From Leifsonia sp. 1010 (lineage in GTDB: Bacteria > Actinomycetota > Actinomycetes > Actinomycetales > Microbacteriaceae): DNA of 64,000 nt. Each line of letters opens with the position of its first letter. The stretch's first letter is position 1. The stretch covers positions 1,674,001 to 1,738,000 of the forward strand of contig NZ_JAVDSL010000001.1 in NCBI RefSeq assembly GCF_031455295.1, in the 5' to 3' direction. Made by a program: the position numbers and the translations under genes. The notes under the pieces are model-generated. The model made no database searches. It had not been told where the DNA came from and worked only from the letters and a program-made list of their open reading frames with translations. Shown here piece by piece: positions 26,113 through 35,183 of the stretch.

Positions 26113-28437
26113 TCAGCGGGCGTCGGTGAAGACGGCACCCACGGTAGCCGTCTCGACGTCCGCCGTCACCAGGCGGGCGTCCGCCGGGGTGACCTCGTGA
26201 ACGGGACCGGTGATCGTCAGCGCCGCCGTGGTCTCGCGCAGGTCGCACGACGGTCCGACCCACAGGTCCACCGCGCCGGGCTCGACGATCCGGGTCAGCG
26301 TCCGGTTCGAGAAGGCGAGGCGGGTCGTCGGCACGGCGAACCGTACGACGGCCTCCTCGCCCGGCTGCAGCTCCACCCGGCGGTAGCCGAGCAGCTGGGC
26401 GACCGGACGGGTGACGCTCGCCTGCACATCCCGCGCGTACAGCTGCACCAGATCGGTTCCGGCACGCTCACCGGTGTTGCGGATGCGGACGCTCGCGGTG
26501 AACGTCCCTCCGGCGGCGACCTCCCCGTCGACCACCAGGTCGCTGCGCTCGAACGTCGTGTACGAGAGGCCGTGACCGAAGGGCAGCACCGGGGTGCTGT
26601 CCGCGCTCGTGATCTCGTTCGGACCGCCGAGCACGGGGTGCAGGTACGAATACGGCTGCGCGCCGGCCGAGCGGGGGAGCGAGACGGGAAGGTGCCCGGA
26701 GGGCGAGATCCGCCCCGAGAGCACCGCGGCCAGCGCACGGCCGCCCTCCTCGCCCGGGAAGAACGCCTGCAGCACCGCCGCTGGAGCGGTGACGCCCTCG
26801 ACCGCCCACGCGATCGCGTACGGGCGGCCGGAGAGCACGACGAGCACGACCGGCGTGCCGGTCGCGACGACCCGCTCCACCAGCTCACGCTGGATGCCGG
26901 GCAGCTCGAGGCTCTCGACGTCGTTGCCCTCGCCGACGGTCCCGCGGCCGAACAGGCCCGCGCGATCGCCGACGACGACCACGGCGACGTCCGCTGCGCT
27001 CGCCGCGGCCACCGCTACGGGGATGCCGGAGCGGTCGTCGCCCTCCACGTCGCAGCCGCGCTCGTAGGTGACCGAGGCGGACGGGAACTCCTCGCGCACC
27101 GCCTCCAGCACAGAGGGCAGCTCGAAGCCGAGCGGCACCTCCGGGTGGTGCGCGAGCACGTGGTTCGCGAACGAGTAGCAGCCCATCAGGGCTTCCGGGG
27201 CGTCGGAGTTCGGGCCGAGCACCGCGATGCTCGCCGGAGCCGACGCGAGCGGCAGCGTGCCGTCGTTGGTCAGCAGCACGAGGGACTCCTCGGCGACCCG
27301 CAGCGCGACATCCCGGTGGGCGGGCGTGTCGAGGTCGATGGATGCGGGAGGCGCGTCGAAGGTCTCGTCCAGCAGGCCGAGCTCCTCCTTCTGCGCGAGC
27401 ACACGGAGGACGGCGCGGTCGACCAGGGCCTCGTCGACCTCGCCCGACCGGATGCGGGAGGCCAGCGGCTCGAGGAACGCGTCGCCCGTCGGCAGCTCGA
27501 CGTCGATGCCGGCCGCGAGCGCGATCGCCGCGGCCTCGCCCAGGTCGGAGGCGACGCCGTGCATGGTGTGGAGGAAGGCGACCGAGAAGTAGTCGGAGAC
27601 CACCGTCCCGTCGAAGCCCCACTCGTCGCGCAGCACGCCCGTCAGGTACTCGGCGCTCGCCGCGACGGGGACGCCGTCGATCTCGGCGTACGAGTTCATG
27701 ACCGACCGGACGCCGCCGTCCCGCAGCGCCATCTCGAACGGAGGCAGCAGGGTGTCGCGCACCTCGCGGGGTCCGGCGTGAACCGGGGCGTGGTTGCGGC
27801 CCGCCTGCGACGCGGAGTAGCCGACGAAGTGCTTCAGGGTCGCGTGGACGCCGGCGCCCTGCAGCCCGCGCACGTAGGCGGTGCCGAGCGTGCCGACGAC
27901 GTACGGGTCTTCCGCGATGCACTCGTCGACGCGTCCCCAGCGCGGGTCGCGGATGACATCCAGCACAGGAGCGAGCCCCTGGTGGATGCCCAGCTCGCGC
28001 ATCGACATGCCGATCAGGCCGGCCATCTCCTCCACCAGCTCCGGGTCGAAGGACGCGCCCCACGCGAGCGGCGTCGGGAATGTGGCCGCCTTCCAGGCGG
28101 CGAGCCCGGTGAGGCATTCCTCGTGCACCAGCGCGGGGATGCCCAGCCGGGTCTCCTCCTTCAGCCGGCGCTGCTCCGCCCACAGCCATGCGGCGCGCTC
28201 GACCGGCTCGACCGGTCGCGTGCCGTAGACGCGGGTGAGCTGCCCGAGGCCGTGCGCGGTGGCGTCCGCGTACGCGCCCGGGTTGCCCATCTCGCCGGCC
28301 ATCGGCGCCACCAGCTCGTCGCCCTTGTCGACCCAGAAGCCCACGAGCTGTGCGAGCTTCTCCTCCAGCGTCATGGAGGCGAGGAGGGCGCTCACGCGCT
28401 CGGAGGGCGCGGTGGAGCGCGGGAGGGATTCGGTCAT
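26113..28437 (-). CDS. GH3 beta-glycosidase (beta-xylosidase/beta-glucosidase)
   Basis: 774 residues with no signal peptide, so cytoplasmic. N-terminal TIM-barrel: RVSALLASMTLEEKLAQLVGF, DPRWGRVDE, LKHFVGY, and the nucleophile aspartate in GTVVSDYFSV (Asp282). The second domain and a C-terminal fibronectin-III-like domain follow. Family members remove terminal beta-glucose or beta-xylose. Placement between sugar permeases and xylA/xylB favours beta-xylosidase activity on imported xylo-oligosaccharides. It starts 30 bp after the permease stop. Confidence 0.92.
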   Translation of the reverse strand: MTESLPRSTAPSERVSALLASMTLEEKLAQLVGFWVDKGDELVAPMAGEMGNPGAYADATAHGLGQLTRVYGTRPVEPVERAAWLWAEQRRLKEETRLGIPALVHEECLTGLAAWKAATFPTPLAWGASFDPELVEEMAGLIGMSMRELGIHQGLAPVLDVIRDPRWGRVDECIAEDPYVVGTLGTAYVRGLQGAGVHATLKHFVGYSASQAGRNHAPVHAGPREVRDTLLPPFEMALRDGGVRSVMNSYAEIDGVPVAASAEYLTGVLRDEWGFDGTVVSDYFSVAFLHTMHGVASDLGEAAAIALAAGIDVELPTGDAFLEPLASRIRSGEVDEALVDRAVLRVLAQKEELGLLDETFDAPPASIDLDTPAHRDVALRVAEESLVLLTNDGTLPLASAPASIAVLGPNSDAPEALMGCYSFANHVLAHHPEVPLGFELPSVLEAVREEFPSASVTYERGCDVEGDDRSGIPVAVAAASAADVAVVVVGDRAGLFGRGTVGEGNDVESLELPGIQRELVERVVATGTPVVLVVLSGRPYAIAWAVEGVTAPAAVLQAFFPGEEGGRALAAVLSGRISPSGHLPVSLPRSAGAQPYSYLHPVLGGPNEITSADSTPVLPFGHGLSYTTFERSDLVVDGEVAAGGTFTASVRIRNTGERAGTDLVQLYARDVQASVTRPVAQLLGYRRVELQPGEEAVVRFAVPTTRLAFSNRTLTRIVEPGAVDLWVGPSCDLRETTAALTITGPVHEVTPADARLVTADVETATVGAVFTDAR

Positions 28438-28467
28438 GTCGATCTCACACTTCTTGACGTGCGGGCG

Positions 28468-29364
28468 TCAGCCCTTGACGGCGCCGGTCAGGCCGCCGAC
28501 GATGCGGCGCTCGAACAGGCTGAAGAAGATCAGCGCCGGGATCATGGACAGGGACGTGAACGCGAGCACCTTAGCGGTGTCGACGGAGTACTGCGACGAG
28601 AACGCCTGCACCCCGAGCGGCAGCGTGAACGTCGCCTCGTTGTTCAGGAGGAAGAGCGGCAGCAGGTAGCTGTTCCAGCTGGCGATGAAGGCCAGGATGC
28701 CGACGGTGATGACGCCGGGGAGCGACAGCCGCAGCACCATCCGCCAGAAGAAACCCAGACGGCTGCAGCCGTCGATGAAGGCCGCCTCCTGGATCTCGTC
28801 GGGGATGGCCCGGAGGAACGGCACCAGGATGATGATCGTCGTCGGCAGGGCGAAGGCGATCTGCGGGAGGATCACGCCTCCGAGCGAATTCATCAGACCC
28901 AGGTTGCGGACCACGATGTACAGCGGGGTGATCGCCACGGTGATCGGGAACATCAGGCCGGCGGCGAACAGCGCGTAGAGGGCGCCGCGGCCGCGGAACT
29001 GGTAGCGGGCGAGCACGTAGCTGGCCATCAGTCCGAGGATGATCACGCCGACCGTCGTCACGACGGCGACGATGGTCGAGTTGAGCACCTCCTGCCAGAA
29101 CACCCCGCCGGTGAGCACGCCGATGTAGTTCGCGGCGTTCCACGGGTTGGGGAATCCGGCCGGGTCGACCGTGATCTGGGAGTTCGTGCGGAACCCGCCG
29201 ATCACGATGTACGCGATCGGCGCCAGCATCAGTGCGATGACGACGAGGGCGACGAAGTAGACGGTGGGGGAGCCCCAGGGGAGCCCCTTGGCCTTCTTGC
29301 GGTCGGGCGCATCCAGGACGCCCGGCGCGTCCGGCGCGTCGGGGATGACGGTGAAGGCGCTCAT
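28468..29364 (-). CDS. Sugar ABC transporter permease (MalG/UgpE-like)
   Basis: 298 residues with six helices. The binding-protein-dependent permease signature EAAFIDGCSRLGFFWRMVLRLSLPG (EAA loop) contacts the ATPase. Its ATG overlaps the stop of the other permease as ATGA. No ATPase gene is nearby, so a shared multi-operon MsmK-like ATPase encoded elsewhere is expected. Confidence 0.93.
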   Translation of the reverse strand: MSAFTVIPDAPDAPGVLDAPDRKKAKGLPWGSPTVYFVALVVIALMLAPIAYIVIGGFRTNSQITVDPAGFPNPWNAANYIGVLTGGVFWQEVLNSTIVAVVTTVGVIILGLMASYVLARYQFRGRGALYALFAAGLMFPITVAITPLYIVVRNLGLMNSLGGVILPQIAFALPTTIIILVPFLRAIPDEIQEAAFIDGCSRLGFFWRMVLRLSLPGVITVGILAFIASWNSYLLPLFLLNNEATFTLPLGVQAFSSQYSVDTAKVLAFTSLSMIPALIFFSLFERRIVGGLTGAVKG

Positions 29365-30398
29365 CGCTTCTTCCTTCCGGTGCGCCTGTCACCCGTGAGC
29401 GCGCCCTCGGTGTCGCGCCGCAGCACGAACCGCTGGTAGAACAGGGCGACGATCAGGGAGATCAGGAAGATGACGACGGCGACGGCGTTTCCGTAGCCGA
29501 AGTTGCCGGCGTTGCGGCCGTTGGCGACCATGTAGGTCGCCATGGTCGAGGTGCCGGCGGTCGAGGCGACGTACTGGCCCCAGATGATGTAGACGAGGTC
29601 GAACAGCTGGAGCGCTCCGATGATGGAGAGGAACGCCCAGATGCGCAGCGTCGGGCCGAGGAGCGGCAGGGAGATCCGTCGCTGGATCTGCCAGTACGAC
29701 GCGCCGTCCAGGGCGGCGGCTTCGTACAGCTCCTCCGGGATGCCCTGGAGACCGGCGAGGAAGAGGATGACGGCGAAGCCGACGTACTTCCAGGTCAGGA
29801 TGGCCAGCAGCGTCCAGATGGCCAGGCTCGGGTTCGACAGCCAGTCCTGGGTGAGGAACCCGAGCCCGAGGTTCTCCAGGAGCCCGTTGAGGGCGCCCTT
29901 CGTGGAGAGCATCAGGCTCCACCCGGTGCCGACGACGACCTCGGCGATCACGTACGGCACGAAGATCAGGACGCGGATCAGCGACTGCCCGCGCATCTTG
30001 CGGTTGAGCAGGAGCGCCAGCAGGATGGCCGCCGGCCCCTGGAGCACCAGGGAGCCGATCACGATGATCCCGTTGTGCAGCAGGGCCTGTTGGAACGCGG
30101 AGTCCTGGAGGATCGTGATGTAGTTCTGCAGGCCGATGAAGTCGGTGGCCGGGCCGTATCCCTGCCAGCGGAAGAAGCCGTAGTAGGCGGCGATCGCGAC
30201 CGGGAAGATCACGAAGGCCAGGAAGATGATGGCTGCGGGACCGGCCAGCAGCGCGATCTCCAGGCGCATGGCCCAGCCGGTGCGCTTGCGGCGGCGCGGC
30301 TGCGACGGGGGCGACGCGACTGCGCCGCCCCCGCCGTGCTGCGCGAGACCCGCGTTCGGCACGAGGCCGGGGGACGTGTTCTCGCGGATGTGTGTCAC
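29361..30398 (-). CDS. Sugar ABC transporter permease (MalF/UgpA-like)
   Basis: 345 residues. A basic cytoplasmic N-terminus (PRRRKRTGWAMRLEIALL) is followed by six to seven helices and the EAA loop EELYEAAALDGASYWQIQRRISLPLLG. Its frame could extend upstream, but the GTG at 30398 lies 11 bp after the binding-protein stop and matches family length. It forms the heterodimeric membrane channel with the downstream permease. Confidence 0.93.
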   Translation of the reverse strand: MTHIRENTSPGLVPNAGLAQHGGGGAVASPPSQPRRRKRTGWAMRLEIALLAGPAAIIFLAFVIFPVAIAAYYGFFRWQGYGPATDFIGLQNYITILQDSAFQQALLHNGIIVIGSLVLQGPAAILLALLLNRKMRGQSLIRVLIFVPYVIAEVVVGTGWSLMLSTKGALNGLLENLGLGFLTQDWLSNPSLAIWTLLAILTWKYVGFAVILFLAGLQGIPEELYEAAALDGASYWQIQRRISLPLLGPTLRIWAFLSIIGALQLFDLVYIIWGQYVASTAGTSTMATYMVANGRNAGNFGYGNAVAVVIFLISLIVALFYQRFVLRRDTEGALTGDRRTGRKKR

Positions 30399-30409
30399 GA
30401 GGAGAGTCC

Positions 30410-31696
30410 TCAGCCCTTCTTGGCGGCGTCGTTGGCCGCCTGGATGAGCTGCTTCGGGTCGCTCTTGCCGGCCAGCATGTCGACGACCGCCACGTTGAGG
30501 GCGTTGCCGACGTTCTGTCCGAGAACGGTGTCGAGCCACTGCGAGACGTACGGGGCTGCGTTGTAGGCGGCCAGCACATCCTTCAGGTACGGCTCGGTGA
30601 CGACCTTCTGCGCCTCGGCGTTGACCGGCGGGGCGTTGAAGGCCTTGTAGTAGGCCTCCTGCTGCTCCGTCGACGCGACGAAGTTGAGGAAGTCGGCGCA
30701 CTCCTTCGGAGCCTTCACCGAGCACGAGTAGCCGTCGACGCCGCCCATGATCGAGCCGGGCTCGCCCTTACCGCCCGGAACCTCCGGGAACGGGTAGAAG
30801 CCGAGGTCGGGGAGGGGCTTCTGGTCGGGGGTCAGGGACGCGATCACTCCCGGGTCCCACGCGCCCATGAGCTCCATGGCCGCCTTGTGGTTGGCGACGA
30901 GGCCCGCCGAGCTTCCGGCGCCCTGCTGTGCGGTCGTCGTGAGGAAGCCCTCGTTGAACGGCTTGGTCTTGGCGAAGTCGTTGAGGTCTTCAGCGGCCTT
31001 CAGCCAGCAGGGGTCGTTGAACGACTTCGAGTCGGCCGACTTCTCCATCGTCGACCCTGCGCACTCGCGCAGCGCGAACCAGTAGAACCAGTGCGCGGCC
31101 GGCCAGGCGTCCTTGGCGCCGAGGGCGATCGGGGAGACCCCGGTGCCCTTCAGTGCGGTGACGTCGGCGTTGAGGTCGTCGATGGTCTTGGGCGCGTCGG
31201 TGATGCCTGCCGCCTTGAACAGGTCCTGGCTGTAGAAGAGACCGCCCGGGAGCACGGCGATGGGCATGGCCCACACCTTGTCCTGGTAGGTCTCGGCCTT
31301 GAACGAGCCTTCGGAGATGTTCTTCTTGGTCTCGGACGACACCTTGTCGGTGATGTCCATCAGCTGACCCGCGTTGACCATCGCCGCCATCTTCCCGCCG
31401 CCTCGCTGCAGGAAGATGTCCGGTGCGTCGCCGCTGTTGAGCGCGGTCTGCAGTTTGCCGTCGAGGTCCTCGTTCTGGATCGACTGGACCTTGATGGTGA
31501 CCTTCGGGTTCGCCTTCTCGAATGCTGCGACGGCGTTCTTCCAGAACTCCTGGCCGGGGCCGGTGGTGGAGTTCTGCCAGAGGGTCATGTTGACCTTGCC
31601 GTCGCCGGAGCTGTCGGAGCCGCCGCTGCACCCGGTGAGTGCGAGTGCGCCGGCCATCACGACGGCGGCCCCGGTGAGGAGCTTGGTGCCTTTCAT
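30410..31696 (-). CDS. Sugar-binding lipoprotein of ABC importer
   Basis: 428 residues. The lipoprotein signal KLLTGAAVVMAGALALTGC places the lipidated cysteine at 23. The mature part is a family-1 solute-binding protein (VNMTLWQNSTTGPGQEFWKNAVAAFEKANPKVTI, SGDAPDIFLQRGGGKM). Ligand not deducible; the operon's GH3, xylA and xylB suggest xylose oligosaccharides. It is the first gene of the operon, with a good promoter just upstream. Confidence 0.94.
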   Translation of the reverse strand: MKGTKLLTGAAVVMAGALALTGCSGGSDSSGDGKVNMTLWQNSTTGPGQEFWKNAVAAFEKANPKVTIKVQSIQNEDLDGKLQTALNSGDAPDIFLQRGGGKMAAMVNAGQLMDITDKVSSETKKNISEGSFKAETYQDKVWAMPIAVLPGGLFYSQDLFKAAGITDAPKTIDDLNADVTALKGTGVSPIALGAKDAWPAAHWFYWFALRECAGSTMEKSADSKSFNDPCWLKAAEDLNDFAKTKPFNEGFLTTTAQQGAGSSAGLVANHKAAMELMGAWDPGVIASLTPDQKPLPDLGFYPFPEVPGGKGEPGSIMGGVDGYSCSVKAPKECADFLNFVASTEQQEAYYKAFNAPPVNAEAQKVVTEPYLKDVLAAYNAAPYVSQWLDTVLGQNVGNALNVAVVDMLAGKSDPKQLIQAANDAAKKG

Positions 31697-31738
31697 GTGA
31701 TTCCAACCTGTTCTCTTCGTTGAGGTGGGGACGACGGA

Positions 31739-31781
31739 AGTGTCGCAAGCGGTGGGGGCGGTGTCAAACGTTTTCGAAAAC
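31739..31781 (-). promoter_or_regulatory. Promoter of the xyl ABC operon with LacI operator
   Basis: On the minus strand TTGACA (31767-31762) and GACACT (31744-31739) are separated by exactly 17 bases, a near-consensus sigma-70-type promoter. A perfect 12-bp palindrome GTTTTCGAAAAC (31770-31781) lies immediately upstream of the -35 box and within 26 bp of the divergent lacI start. CG-centred palindromes of this kind are typical LacI-family operators. One site could repress both directions. Confidence 0.7.
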
Positions 31782-31806
31782 CTTTTCTACGCTATGCTCG
31801 GTCGCC

Positions 31807-32805
31807 ATGGGACGACGTCCGACGATCAGCGATGTGGCTGCTGCTGCCGGTGTCTCGGTCGCCACCGTGTCGAAGGCCGTCAACGGCCGGTACGGTGTCG
31901 CCGTCGAAACGGTGGAGCGCGTGCTGCAGGTGGTGCAGGAGCTCGGCTACGAGTCGAGCCTCGTCGCGAGCAGCATGCGCTCCCGCCGCACCGGCGTCAT
32001 CGGAGTGCTCGTCGCCGACTTCGAGCCGTTCTCCGCCGAGATCCTGAAGGGCGTCGGCGCGGCGCTCCACGACTCCCGCTACGACCTGCTCGCCTACAGC
32101 GGATCACGCCAGCCGTCGAGCGAGGGATGGGAGCGGCGCTCGCTGAGCCGGCTCAGCGGCACGCTCATCGACGGTGTGATCATGGTCACTCCGACGGTCG
32201 TGAACGCGAACGCCGACGTCCCGATGGTGGCCATCGACCCGCACGCCGGCCGCGCCGATCTGCCCACCGTCGAGTCGGACAGCTTCGGCGGCGCGCGCAA
32301 CGCGACCGCCTTCCTGATCGGGCTGGGCCACCGCCGGATCGCCTTCGTCGCCGGTCGTCCGGACCTGCGCTCGTCGAGCCTGCGCGACGCGGGATACCGC
32401 CGCGCGCTGGGCGAGGCGGGCATCCCGTTCGATCCGTCGCTGGTGGCAGTCGGCCGCTACGAGCACGACACCGTGCGCGAAGTGGCGCTGCCGCTGCTGC
32501 GGCGGGCCGACCGCCCCACGGCGGTGTTCGCGGCGAACGACATCTCGGCGATCGCGGTCATCGAGGTCGCCGCCGAGCTCGGCCTCGACGTGCCGCGCGA
32601 CCTCTCGGTGGTCGGCTTCGACGACATCCCCGAAGCGTCGCAGTTCAGCCCGCCCTTGACGACCGTTCGGCAGCCGATGCAGGGCCTGGGCGCGACGGCC
32701 GCCGACCTCCTGATCCGGCTGATGAGCGGGGAGACGCCGGAGCGCATCCACGTCCGCCTCCCCACCCGCCTGGTCCGCCGCGCGACTACCGCTCCGCCCG
32801 CCTGA
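31807..32805 (+). CDS. LacI-family repressor of the xyl ABC operon
   Basis: 332 residues. HTH: RRPTISDVAAAAGVSVATVSKAVNGRYGVAVETVERV; the sensor domain ends VVGFDDIPEASQFSPPLTTVRQPMQ. ATG at 31807 gives the standard short N-terminus; the longer frame reads through the operator. Divergent from the binding-protein gene with a palindromic operator between them. Autoregulation and control of sugar uptake are inferred. Confidence 0.92.
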   Translation: MGRRPTISDVAAAAGVSVATVSKAVNGRYGVAVETVERVLQVVQELGYESSLVASSMRSRRTGVIGVLVADFEPFSAEILKGVGAALHDSRYDLLAYSGSRQPSSEGWERRSLSRLSGTLIDGVIMVTPTVVNANADVPMVAIDPHAGRADLPTVESDSFGGARNATAFLIGLGHRRIAFVAGRPDLRSSSLRDAGYRRALGEAGIPFDPSLVAVGRYEHDTVREVALPLLRRADRPTAVFAANDISAIAVIEVAAELGLDVPRDLSVVGFDDIPEASQFSPPLTTVRQPMQGLGATAADLLIRLMSGETPERIHVRLPTRLVRRATTAPPA

Positions 32806-32827
32806 ACTCCGCCCAGGCGGACACCGC

Positions 32828-32880
32828 ATTCGTGCCGAATGTGCGTTTTCCGGCCCCGAAACCGCACATTCGGCACGAAT
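32828..32880. repeat. Inverted repeat, family C copy 1
   Basis: Perfect 18-base arms, ATTCGTGCCGAATGTGCG (32828-32845) and its complement (32863-32880), enclose 17 bases. Each arm itself contains the near-palindrome TTCGTGCCGAA. It is followed 29 bp later by a family D element, forming a C-D pair between convergent genes. Confidence 0.87.
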
Positions 32881-32909
32881 CAGCGCGTTCCCACGAGCTG
32901 GTCTGGCCG

Positions 32910-32966
32910 AGATTTGGCGCAAATCGCGGTTTACGCGGCGTGATAACCGCGATTTGGCGCAAATCT
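32910..32966. repeat. Inverted repeat, family D copy 1
   Basis: 22-base arms (32910-32931 and 32945-32966) pair almost perfectly around 13 bases. Each arm holds GATTTGGCGCAAATC, itself a near-palindrome, so the element has nested symmetry. It lies directly before the stop of the convergent esterase gene. Confidence 0.85.
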
Positions 32967-32997
32967 TGGGATGGGAGAGGGCAGGGGGCACCGCGCG

Positions 32998-33969
32998 TCA
33001 GCGGAGGCGCGGGGCCAGCCAGGCGGCCTGCGTGCGCCAGTGGGCGCCGCCGCCGCCCTCGTGGTCGTTGAACGGGTACACCTCGATCGCGCGGTCGGAC
33101 GCCGCGAGGTGGTTGTACGCGGCGAAGGTGGTCGACGGCGGCACCACCGTGTCCATCAACGCGACCGAGAACAGCGAGGGCGCATGGATGCGGCGAGCGA
33201 AGTTGACCCCGTCGAAGTACGACAGCGTGCGGAACACGTCCGCGACCTCGTCGCGATGCACCGACAGGTAGGTGGCGAGTTCCAGGAAGGGTCCACCGGC
33301 CGCAACCTCCGCGCCGCGCCGGAACGCGCACAGGAAGGCGACGTCCGGCATCACCGCACGGACACCGCCCGCGAGCGCACCCGCCGCGAGGGCGATGCCG
33401 CCGCCCTGGCTGCCGCCCGTCACAGCGATGCGGTCGGGGTCGACGAACGGCAGCGACCGCGTCGCGTCGACGGCGCGCACGGCGTCCGTGAACACGCGGC
33501 GGTAGTAGTACGTCTCCGGCGAGTGGATGCCCCGGGTCATCACGCCCGGAGTGGCCGGACCCGAGCCGTGCGGGTCGGGCGTGTCTCCGCCGCTGCCCCA
33601 TCCGCTGCCCTGGCCGCGGGTGTCGACGAACACGTGCACGTACCCGGCCAGCGCCCACGCCACGTTCTCGCCCGGCAGCCCACGGCCGCCGCCATACCCC
33701 TGGTACTGCACGACCGCGGGGAGCGGCCCGTCGTCGTGCAGCGGGCGCGACACCCAGGCGCGCACCGGCTCCCCTCCGAACCCGGGGAAGACAAGGTCGT
33801 CGATGCGCAGCTGGGTCACCGGCGAGTCGGCCGGGGTCAGCTCCGGCACGCCGCCGGCGGCCCGCGCCTCGGCGATCGTGCGCTCCCAGAAGGCGTCGAA
33901 GTCGGCGGGCTCCTGGACCTCCGGGCGGAAGGCGAGCAGTTCGGAGTGGGTCAGGTCGGTGAGCGGCAT
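32998..33969 (-). CDS. axeA: Cephalosporin-C deacetylase / acetyl xylan esterase (AXE1 family, CE7)
   Basis: 323 residues, alpha/beta hydrolase. It has the CE7 pattern VVQYQGYGGGRGLP, a RGQGSGW loop, nucleophile elbow TGGSQGG (Ser187), a late aspartate in VALMDTVVPPST and histidine in NDHEGGG. No signal peptide, so it acts on imported acetylated oligosaccharides. The start at 33969 was chosen because the upstream extension lies antisense to the lacI gene. Divergent from that regulator, which probably controls it. Confidence 0.9.
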   Translation of the reverse strand: MPLTDLTHSELLAFRPEVQEPADFDAFWERTIAEARAAGGVPELTPADSPVTQLRIDDLVFPGFGGEPVRAWVSRPLHDDGPLPAVVQYQGYGGGRGLPGENVAWALAGYVHVFVDTRGQGSGWGSGGDTPDPHGSGPATPGVMTRGIHSPETYYYRRVFTDAVRAVDATRSLPFVDPDRIAVTGGSQGGGIALAAGALAGGVRAVMPDVAFLCAFRRGAEVAAGGPFLELATYLSVHRDEVADVFRTLSYFDGVNFARRIHAPSLFSVALMDTVVPPSTTFAAYNHLAASDRAIEVYPFNDHEGGGGAHWRTQAAWLAPRLR

Positions 33970-34089
33970 CGGTCTCGCTTTCTGAACGGTTTTCGCACGC
34001 ACGGCAGCAGGCTGGGCGTCATTGTGACACAGCCCGGGCCCGAGCGTCGCAGCGGCCGGACGAGTCGCCGCGTGTGCGACAGTGGCTGC

Positions 34090-35094
34090 ATGCCCGCTCC
34101 GACACGCCCCACCCTGGAGGCCATCGCACGCGAGGCGTCCGTGTCGCTGTCGACCGTGTCGAAGGTGCTCAACGGCCGCCCCGGTGTGTCCGCCGACACC
34201 CGCCGACGCGTCGAGGAGCTGCTGCACGACTCCGGGTACGCCCGCCGCGGTGTGGATGCGGAACGCGGCGAGACCGTCGAGCTCGTCATCGAGAACCTGG
34301 GCAGCGAGTGGTCCGTCGAGGTCATCCGCGGCGTCGAGCGCGTCACCCGCGAGAACGGCTTGGCGATGACGCTGTCGACCATCGGCGACTACCACGCCGT
34401 CGGAGACGAGCTGATCACCGGGGTGCTCCGCCGCAAGCCGATCGCGATCGTGCTGCAGTTCTCCAATCTGACGGCCGACCACCGGCGCCAGCTGCGCACC
34501 CGCAACATCCCGTTCGTCGTCGTGGATCCGGCGGGCGATCCTCCGGCCGACGTTCCCGCGATCGGAGCCACGAACTGGGCGGGAGGCGTCGCGGCGACCC
34601 GCCACCTCCTCGCGCTCGGCCACCGGCGCATCGCCGCCATCGCCGGGCCGGCCGACCTGATGTGCTCGCGCGCTCGAATCGCCGGGTACCAGTCCGCGAT
34701 GCAGGAGGCGGGTCTCCCGGTGCCGTCGGAGATCGGCGGCGGAGGGTTCTCGCGCGCGGAGGGCGAGCGGGAAGGGCGCAGGCTGCTCGCGTCGCCGGAC
34801 CGCCCGACCGCGATCGTCTGCGGCAACGACATGCAGGCGCTCGGCGTGTACGACGCCGCCTTCGCGCTCGGCCTCGATGTGCCCCGGGATGTGTCGGTGG
34901 TCGGCTTCGACGACGCGCCGTCCGCGGCGTGGGCACGACCGCCGCTGACGACCATCCGGCAGCCGCTGCAGGAGATGGCGGAGGAGGCGACGCGCCTCGC
35001 GCTCCGGCTCCGGGCCGGCGCGGTGGAGAACACCCGGCTGGAGCTCGCGACCGCCCTGATCGAGCGCGGGTCGACGGCAGCGCCCGCCGCCTGA
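34090..35094 (+). CDS. LacI-family transcriptional regulator
   Basis: 334 residues. HTH TRPTLEAIAREASVSLSTVSKVLNGRPGVSADTRRRVEELL and a sensor domain ending VVGFDDAPSAAWARPPLTTIRQP. It is divergent from the esterase gene and precedes the Gfo-ThuA-Gfo group. It could control either side. The intergenic DNA on each side holds short A/T runs (GGTTTTCG, GAAAGTTTTCC) but no clear perfect operator. Confidence 0.9.
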   Translation: MPAPTRPTLEAIAREASVSLSTVSKVLNGRPGVSADTRRRVEELLHDSGYARRGVDAERGETVELVIENLGSEWSVEVIRGVERVTRENGLAMTLSTIGDYHAVGDELITGVLRRKPIAIVLQFSNLTADHRRQLRTRNIPFVVVDPAGDPPADVPAIGATNWAGGVAATRHLLALGHRRIAAIAGPADLMCSRARIAGYQSAMQEAGLPVPSEIGGGGFSRAEGEREGRRLLASPDRPTAIVCGNDMQALGVYDAAFALGLDVPRDVSVVGFDDAPSAAWARPPLTTIRQPLQEMAEEATRLALRLRAGAVENTRLELATALIERGSTAAPAA

Positions 35095-35183
35095 CGAAAG
35101 TTTTCCAACCCCGCGGAGAAACTTGCCCCGCTCGTCGAGCGCGAACTACCGTCGCACGGGTACCGCCAGACGAAGGGCCGACG

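Noticed and set aside
26095-29439. A 1114-codon open frame on the plus strand
   Set aside because: Antisense to the GH3 glycosidase and a permease, with no recognisable motif.
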